Assembly (NCBI GenBank): GCA_037367405.1
Contig: JAZKJV010000389.1
Coordinates: 1,860,001-1,924,000, forward strand
DNA length: 64,000 bases
Direction: 5' to 3'
Source of the DNA: Ottelia alismoides
Lineage: Eukaryota; Streptophyta; Magnoliopsida; Alismatales; Hydrocharitaceae
Shown here: positions 57,602 to 64,000 of the stretch, piece by piece
Layout of the letters: each line of letters starts with the position of its first letter
How positions within the stretch are numbered: the stretch's first letter is position 1
Notes under the pieces: model-generated
Told to the model about the DNA's origin: nothing
What the model saw: the letters and a program-made list of their open reading frames with translations, nothing else
The model's database searches: none
Translations under genes and position numbers: made by a program

Positions 57602-58780
57602 TTTTGATAGGCATTCTCACCCTCACGGATTTTTGATGAAGAAAGTCATCGGTTGTAGTAACAACGAAAAGAAGCGTGTTTATCAAACAAAATTATAAGA
57701 GAGAGGAGAGAAAATGAATGACGAATATAAGAAGATAATGTTCTCTCTCTTCTCTTTCACTTTATATTTACCAAGTAAGTGTCTATGGGTCAAATATAAG
57801 GAGGCATGAAGTATACCTAGAATTAGAGATCGGATTTTGTTATTGAATTCCTTCTTGGCAAAGTTTTTTTATCTTCAAAGGGAGAATATATTTTTCAAAA
57901 TGGTTTACTATATAGTAGATACGTGGTGATATGTATAGGTGATACAATATTGTAGAAACGAGGAGAGAAATCGAGAAATAGGCTGGAAGAAACACACAAA
58001 GAAACTCAAAATGAATATGAACTTCATAAAAGAAAAATAGAGAAAAGAAGCGATAAAAAACTCAAAAAATATTCCAAAACCTCTCTAGGATAGTTGTGTA
58101 ATTTCCCTATTGAAATCAAAGAAAAATAAAGTTTCTATAGTGTCCAAATGTCTCAAAATATAAAGGGATACAATTGCAGTAAAAAGTATTGGAAAATAAA
58201 AGAGTCTTTGCGTTTAGGTCCCTACGAAGAGACCTAAATGCAAATAACAAATATGTCTGAGGTGCATGGAAATTTCAGAATCTTTGCGAGTTTAACTTGC
58301 AAATGTTCCATTATTTCATGTTGGATGATTGTAATAATATGGATTCCAGAGGTTTCTAACGCCCGATCTTGGAGGACCTGCTGTGCCCGACAAATTGGGC
58401 CCAACAATTGTTGTGTCAGCCACTCTCGTAGTACTCGGAACTCAACCAATCCACATAAATCAACAATCAACCACAATAATGACAAATAAATGAAATTGAG
58501 TGGCGTGGGATTTATTATACCATGCAAATAAATGAGTATAGTTAAGAAAGTGTAGGGGTCGAATCACTGAGAGCAAATACACAGATAAAATTATTTATTG
58601 TCTAAAGGAAACAACAAATGTTTTTCTGTAATTTTCTACTTTTTCTTTGTTTCTAATTATATTTAATTTTTAAGGATTTTTAATTTTAATTTTTTTAAAA
58701 TTTTAAAATTTTTATTTTCCTTTTCATTTAATATGAAATAAGGATATATATATATATATGTATATCCATATAATGGGTTA

Positions 58781-59152
58781 AATGGGGCTGCCCCCTGGTG
58801 GGAGCTAACTTGGCTCCCCCGTGCTATTTCGCCTTATTTTTTTATTTTTTTTTGAAAATTTCTTCCATGAATATTCATCACTATATCTCTATATTATGCT
58901 ATTAAAATTTCGTGCAAAATAGAGACTCCTATAACCTCCATCCAGACAGACATTTTTAACGGTAATAGAAGTGCTAAAAAATGACCCTTCTGGATGGAGG
59001 TCGTAGGAGTCTCTATTTCGCGTGAAATTTGAATGACATAATATATAGATATATTGATGAAAATCCACGGAAGAAATTTCAAAAAAATAAAAAAGGGGGT
59101 GAAATGACGTGGGGGGAGCCAAGTTAGCTCCCCCCATAGGGGCAGCCCCATT
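58781..59152. mobile_element. Foldback miniature element 1 (372 bp, TTA target duplication)
   Basis: The ends AATGGGGCTGCCCC and GGGGCAGCCCCATT are exact inverted repeats, flanked by TTA at 58778-58780 and 59153-59155. The arms continue inward with imperfect pairing (AGCTAACTTGGCTCCCCC with GGGGGGAGCCAAGTTAGCT; GAGACTCCTA-AACCTCCATCCAGA with its partner near 58990-59020) to a loop at about 58947-58988. The 3-bp TTA duplication fits PIF/Harbinger-type miniature elements, but the termini are unusual. Frames at 58889-59160 are arms read as protein and are not genes. Confidence 0.82.
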
Positions 59153-59590
59153 TTACACATTTACTATACTATGTTTAATATAAGTACTATGTATAATATA
59201 TAATAAATATGTAAAAACTCAAAAAATATATACAAGTGCAATATTTTTTATTTTTTAAAGGTATTAAAAATATTATAAAAATCTATAATAATGATATTAA
59301 TATTAATAAGTATATATGTGTATTGGCTTTATATTTATAAACAAATAAATTTATATATATATAAATACTCAAAAATTATAAAATCAAAACTTTTGTCATT
59401 TTTGTAATAATTTTCTATGTTTTTGTGAATTTTTTTGATGATTTTTGCTAATTTTTAGGTATTTTTAAAATCCAAAATACTCCAAAACAAGGAGTAATTA
59501 AATAAGTCAACTTATTTCGAGAATTAAAAACACAAAATATGTCCAAATTTTCTCAAAACCATTTTTAATATGTAGTATATATTATAAATA

Positions 59591-59897
59591 AAAGGGGATG
59601 GCTGCCCCGCCCCATTTTCAAATTTTTTATTTTTTGAAAAATATCACCATGTATATTCATCCCTATATCCCTCCTATATGCCATTCGAATTTCGTCAGAA
59701 ACAGAGACTCCTACAGCCTCCATCCAGACATTGGATGGAGGCCGTAGGAGCCTCTATTTCTGACGAAATTCGAATGACATATAGGAGGGATATAGGGATG
59801 AATATACATGGTGATATTTCTCTAAATAATAAAAAATTTATGAAAAATTGGGTGGGGGCAGCCTTGTTGGTTGCCATAGGTGGCAGCCCCATTTTTT
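59591..59897. mobile_element. Foldback miniature element 2 (near-perfect hairpin)
   Basis: It is related to element 1 through GAGACTCCTA-AGCCTCCATCCAGAC and TATTCATC-CTATATC blocks. Arms 59641-59728 and 59731-59818 are reverse complements with only about five differences over 88 bases, separated by two bases. The outer part carries GGCTGCCCC and GGCAGCCCC ends, but the left end lacks about 20 bases present on the right. Flanks share AAATAAAA (59586-59593, 59900-59907), possibly by chance in this AT-rich region. The frames at 59678-59905 come from the arms. Confidence 0.82.
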
Positions 59898-62800
59898 CCA
59901 AATAAAAATATAAAGAAGAAAACTAATTTTTCGGATTTAAAAAAATGTTTCCAAATTTTGATTAGGTTAGGAGGATTTTTAGAATTTTAACGTTTTTTTG
60001 TATTTTTTGTGATTTTTAGTCTTGAGTTATATTATATGGTAATATATAACATATAATTTTTTAATTTTATATAAGTTTTTTAAATTTTTGTATTTTGAAA
60101 GTTAGATAGGGAATACATAGATCTTTAATTACTAATAAATGGAAAAAGACATGTAAGTACTAAAATAAAATTAGGATGTGAACATGCACAACATCAGACA
60201 TTTAATGTAATTTTTCCACGATCTTCAAGCACAGGAGCTATTTAATCAAAAATAAAGACATAAACTAAGTTACATAGTACTAGCAAGGGCATATTTGCAA
60301 TAAAAATGAATTCTAAGGGTCTCCATGCAAATACACCAGAAATTTATAACTATTACAAAATTTATATATTACAATGAAATAAAATGATCAAGAGGGGTAT
60401 TGCTACAAAATACCCACCTCACGTGTGGACAGAGGTGAGGTGAGCTAGCAAGGAGTAATATGCAATATTCAAAAAGTTCTGGGTCTTTTTTGCAATTTTT
60501 ACAATTATTTTTACACATCAAATATTATTTACATGATTAAATTGAAATATAAAAGAAGTAAGGGGATATTATGCAAATTTTCCCTTATTTATGTGATGTC
60601 TGACTATTCTCCTTGTGCCACGATGCTTCATTAACACGATGAAAGACAATGATTGGCTGATACCACTTCACCCTTGCACGACTTAGAATAGATTTGGGAT
60701 TCCATCGTGCGACTTATGTGTGGACCAATCGGATGACACATGTGCATTCTGGAGCGGATGCTCTGTCGGGCAGCTATGCTCCATTCCTAAAGAATAAGGA
60801 AGAACATAAGCGTATTCTTCCCTCATTTTTTGATTTCTCATGCTCCAATGCTCGATCTGGGTTGTTGAGATGTTCTGAAGGTTCCTATAGTTGGTCCACA
60901 ATGATTGATGCCTTCCAAAAGATCCATGACCCATCTATGAAGTCCTGGTAGGTCGATGAAGCTCGGGAACCTAAGGAGTGAGTTCTTGGGTATGATTGGC
61001 CTCAGTTGAGGCCATCTCTTTCAAGGACATGGAAGATTAGATAGAACACGCACATGAGGAGGTCATTGTGCATTTATTGTGGACATTTTGGGACATTTTT
61101 ATTCACACATTATCTTCATTTTATTTTGCTTCGATTTTCAAGGATTTTATTTCATATTTTTTTGATTTTTATCTTCGATTTTCGATCTGTTTTGGCTCTT
61201 TTTGATTTCTTCTCGAGCCCGCTGCTCGAGCAATTTCTCTACAATCAGGACCATCGGTGGATGCCACATGACGTAAGCATGTGCTTCTTCTGTTCTTTAC
61301 TTCGTTCTTCCCCAAAGCGGCTAGCAACAACATATTTCATCTTCTCCGACAATCGCTAGTTGTAGGGCATCTGCAACTCCTTTAGCAAGGCCAGAATGAG
61401 GTCTTCTACCTCCTCTGTGCTTGCCTGTGGTAGGACGGAGTCAAGGGAGGCTTCGGTGGCATTTGGAAGTCGAACAGTTTTGGTAATGCATTGTTGCTTG
61501 GATTTGATGCAATATATGAAGAAGATAAATCTCCAGAAGAAGATGACGAAGGCCAATACTCCAAAAGCTTGTGTGAATATGCAATCAACAACTAAATGCT
61601 CGATTCTTGAAAGAATCGACCAACAATCAGATGTTCATGCAATTCATAACTAGTTTTCAAGCAATGTGTAAATAGGGATCAAATTGGATGATTCGAGATG
61701 AAATTGCATTATGAATTCGAGTGTTAATCAATGAAGATGACTATGGATGAACTAATTGTGTGATTAATCGACTAATTTGTGCGCGAGGATCAAGAAAAGA
61801 AAACAAGGATGGATGTGTTTCTCCTGGGAATGAGGGTTTAATACTCTTGATTGTTGTTCAATGATCGGTGGTGCCAAACCTCAAATGACGTGACGGTGGT
61901 GATGCAAGTTAGAGAACCACCTTGGAACCTTCCTTTGATCATCCCTCTACCTCGCTAGTCGACCCTTGGGCTCTCCCACCATCGGTGATGGCTGAAGCAA
62001 GGCTAGAAAGATGAGCGTCAGCCAAGTGTTCTGGAGGTTGGAAGAGTTAATTTCAGATATGAAAGTTGTAATCAATAAATAGATCGATCGAGAGGGAGTT
62101 AGTTAGGATCTAATGGCAAGCATGAATCCGGATAGTTAGGCCTGGGATTTGGATGGCTAAGATAGGATTTCGTTGGCAAGGGAATGCATGAATAAATTGG
62201 TGAAGAAGGGCCGGTTACAACATCCAGCGGACTCTTCTTGAAGGAGGCTCCAGGTGCTGACACGTGTCACCACCTAGTAGGCTAGAGATTAAATAGTGTA
62301 TAAATTACATATAAAATAACAAATGGTGTCATTTTAATAAAAAATAAAAATAAAAATTATATATATTTAAATTAGTTAATTTATTATAGAATTTATTTTT
62401 ATAAATAATAAACATTTAATGAAATATAAACATAATATTAAAAAATTGGTTTATATTATTATTATTAAATAAGATTTTATATTTAATTTAGTAATTTATG
62501 AGATGGTATATTATTTTTATATTTCATTAATTAGTATAATAAAGAATGAAAGAATTATAAATTTTTCTATATTTTTATAAATTCATGTATATATAAATAC
62601 AAGTATATCTTATAGTTCAATTTCACCTAGAAATTATGGTTTTTGATTTATTTAAAGTATGAAATGAAAACTAAATATTCTGATATAACTTATAAATAAT
62701 CTAAAAGATCAAGAAATTAATTAAAAATTTTAAAATCAATGAAACTGTAAATACTATGTTCAGAATAAAATAAATATCCCAGAAACCCCGTTGTCGTTAT

Positions 62801-63472
62801 GTTCCAAAACCGAACTTTTGCAAACGGATTTCATTTTAGTAAAATCACCTTCATTAATTAGAGAATAATATTTTATGACCTTTAAAGGCGAGTATAATGA
62901 AATTTGAGTTCGTTTGAAGAAGTTATGAGGTTCGGAAGTTGAGAAATTGACAATTTAAAAGTTGGATTTCTTGACATATATACATGCTGGTATTTTTTTA
63001 GATTTATATATATATATATATATTTAGGAATATATAAGAGAAGATTTTGGTGAAAAATATTATACATCAATTAATTAAATTTCATTTAAGTGTTGATAAA
63101 TATTGGATAAATAAGAATTGTGGTCCTATGTGTATAATTTATTCTTTTTGTGATTTTCTTCCTTCTCCCCCTACTTATTTGTTTGTCGACAAATCCATGC
63201 TACCTTTATTTGGAATTTAGGTTATATAAATATATACTTTACCTATATTAATATTCTATTTAGTCATACTATACATATATACATATGTACAGTTCTGCCT
63301 TCTTTTTATTCATTTATTTATTTACATGTTTTTAATGCGTAAAATACATTTTTATTCATGAATGGTATTTTTTATAAGAAAGGAGAATTAATATGTATTT
63401 ATATGCACTTGTTAAGGATTTTAAGATAAAATGCGACAATGATCTTAAGGACATGGAAAGATGATTGATCCA

Positions 63473-64000
63473 AGGATGGAAAGATTCGATAAAGGTGTAA
63501 ATCCTTCTCGAGCTGTGGATCATGCCCAAAAATTAGATGAAGTTAGGGGTGTAGGCAGAATAGTTATTGTTATAGGGTAGGCGGGGAGGACCTTGCTGTT
63601 GACCGGAAGTCAACACACAGGGTGCTCTCCTTTGTCCACCTAGGACGCAAAATGCCAAAATACGAAATAAAAATGATAGATAAACAGAAATAAAATAGTA
63701 AATGAGTTATTGAATTTATTAGTATTATGTATTATATCATGGCTATTTTTTTATTTTTAAAAGAAATTTTATTAGGTAATAATAATTACATGTTTGTATA
63801 TAGGTATAAATACATGTATTTTGTGTATATTTTAAAATTTGTGTCTTATATTTTATTAATATATACATGTTTATGATATATTTATAACTTATTTAAATAC
63901 ATTTTTACCTTTATTTATTTATTTTTCTGAATTTATTTATGTACTTAAATAATTATGTATGTATATTATATGGGTATATTATAGGTATACCTTACCTATA
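63473..64000 (-). repeat. Fragment of another A/Z-type LTR, cut by window edge
   Basis: About 63560-63720 matches the Z LTR at 4390-4560: a CTGTTGACC...GTCAAC block, then the same AAATAAAA-rich stretch, then TTTATTA-TATTATG-like words. It starts at an interior point of the LTR, so it is not a simple neighbour. It could be host LTR sequence into which element A inserted, or the product of an LTR-LTR exchange. Confidence 0.5.

Larger units (their letters stand above)
10045..63472 (-). mobile_element. Element A: outermost nested Athila-like LTR retrotransposon
   Basis: This is a minus-strand element. Its 5' LTR is at 57605-63472, primer-binding site at 57584-57601, leader at 56828-57583, and gag and protease relics at 15850-18610. 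A hairpin/G-tract array follows at 14692-15107, then a 3' internal region and the 3' LTR at 10045-13062. Element B (19727-56827) splits the leader/gag part. Without the nested elements A is about 16 kb. No RT, RNase H or integrase can be found. The two LTRs differ in length by 2.8 kb. Flanking pentamers (TGGCT left, AGGAT right) do not form a convincing target duplication, so the right edge is less certain than the left. Confidence 0.75.
57605..63472 (-). repeat. Element A 5' LTR (long form, 5.9 kb)
   Basis: The left edge TGATAGGC matches 10045. Similarity to the 3' LTR covers 57605-58320 and roughly 60690-63472. The middle (58330-60680) is missing from that copy but has relatives in the Z LTR at about 1760-3270, so it belongs to the LTR. 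Two foldback miniature elements sit in the middle part. GACACGTGTC near 62259 is a palindromic G-box. The right edge GATTGATCCA aligns with GATTCATCA of the other LTR with one mismatch and one extra base, so it is approximate. Frames at 60683-61653 lie inside and are not conserved. Confidence 0.7.

Noticed and set aside
58889..59905. Small frames with membrane-like peptides
   Set aside because: They are the two arms of foldback miniature elements read as protein; both strands give frames because the sequence is palindromic.
63001..63030. TA dinucleotide repeats here and near 58747-58760
   Set aside because: They are simple AT microsatellites common in plant intergenic DNA; nothing suggests function.
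1..64000. CRISPR arrays, bacterial operons, tRNA or rRNA genes, telomere or centromere satellite
   Set aside because: No regularly spaced short direct repeats with unique spacers, no cloverleaf sequence beyond the primer-binding-site complements, and no high-order satellite were seen.

Overview
This window is plant nuclear DNA, almost certainly repeat-rich intergenic DNA from a large genome. I found no host protein gene, tRNA gene or rRNA gene. Nearly all of it is LTR retrotransposons of the Athila-like Ty3/gypsy type. The evidence is Athila-type gag, aspartic protease (PR), reverse transcriptase (RT), RNase H (RH) and integrase (INT), primer-binding sites (PBS) matching the 3' end of plant tRNA-Asp, LTRs of 2.5-6 kb, and purine tracts of the form AAGTATAGGGGGA. 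The sequence does not reveal the species.

Layout. Four elements are nested like Russian dolls. Element A (minus strand, about 10045-63472) is split at 19726/56828 by element B (minus, 19727-56827). B is split at 24189/45961 by element C (plus, 24190-45960). C is split inside its 3' LTR by element D (plus, 31589-44869). D has a perfect 5-bp target duplication (GTCCT); those of B and C are decayed, and none is convincing for A. PBS decay follows nesting depth: D matches 17/18, C 15/18, B 13/18, A 12/18. To the left lies the 5' end of a further minus-strand element Z (1-8645), whose LTR is split by a solo LTR of the D family (5398-8412). Positions 8646-10044 are unassigned. Positions 63473-64000 are a fragment of another A/Z-type LTR.

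Coding capacity. Only B carries recognisable gag, PR, RT, RH and INT, all broken by stops or frameshifts; the RT catalytic motif reads FIDG. A and D carry gag and PR relics but no RT, RH or INT. C has no recognisable coding region. A, C and D therefore look non-autonomous. D also holds an 818-bp poly(A)-tailed insertion with a 14-bp target duplication. The long right LTR of A holds two foldback miniature elements, one with 88-bp arms that are almost perfect.

Most interesting signal. Between the coding part and the 3' LTR, all four nested elements carry an evenly spaced array (about 95-145 nt period) of three or four modules. Each module is a 9-12 bp stem-loop followed directly by a run of about 4-7 G that resembles the genuine polypurine tract. 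The stem sequences differ between modules, but pairing is kept by paired changes, which suggests a selected RNA structure. Two other conserved structures are a palindrome at the first 21 nt of the LTRs and a leader hairpin about 330-410 nt after the PBS.
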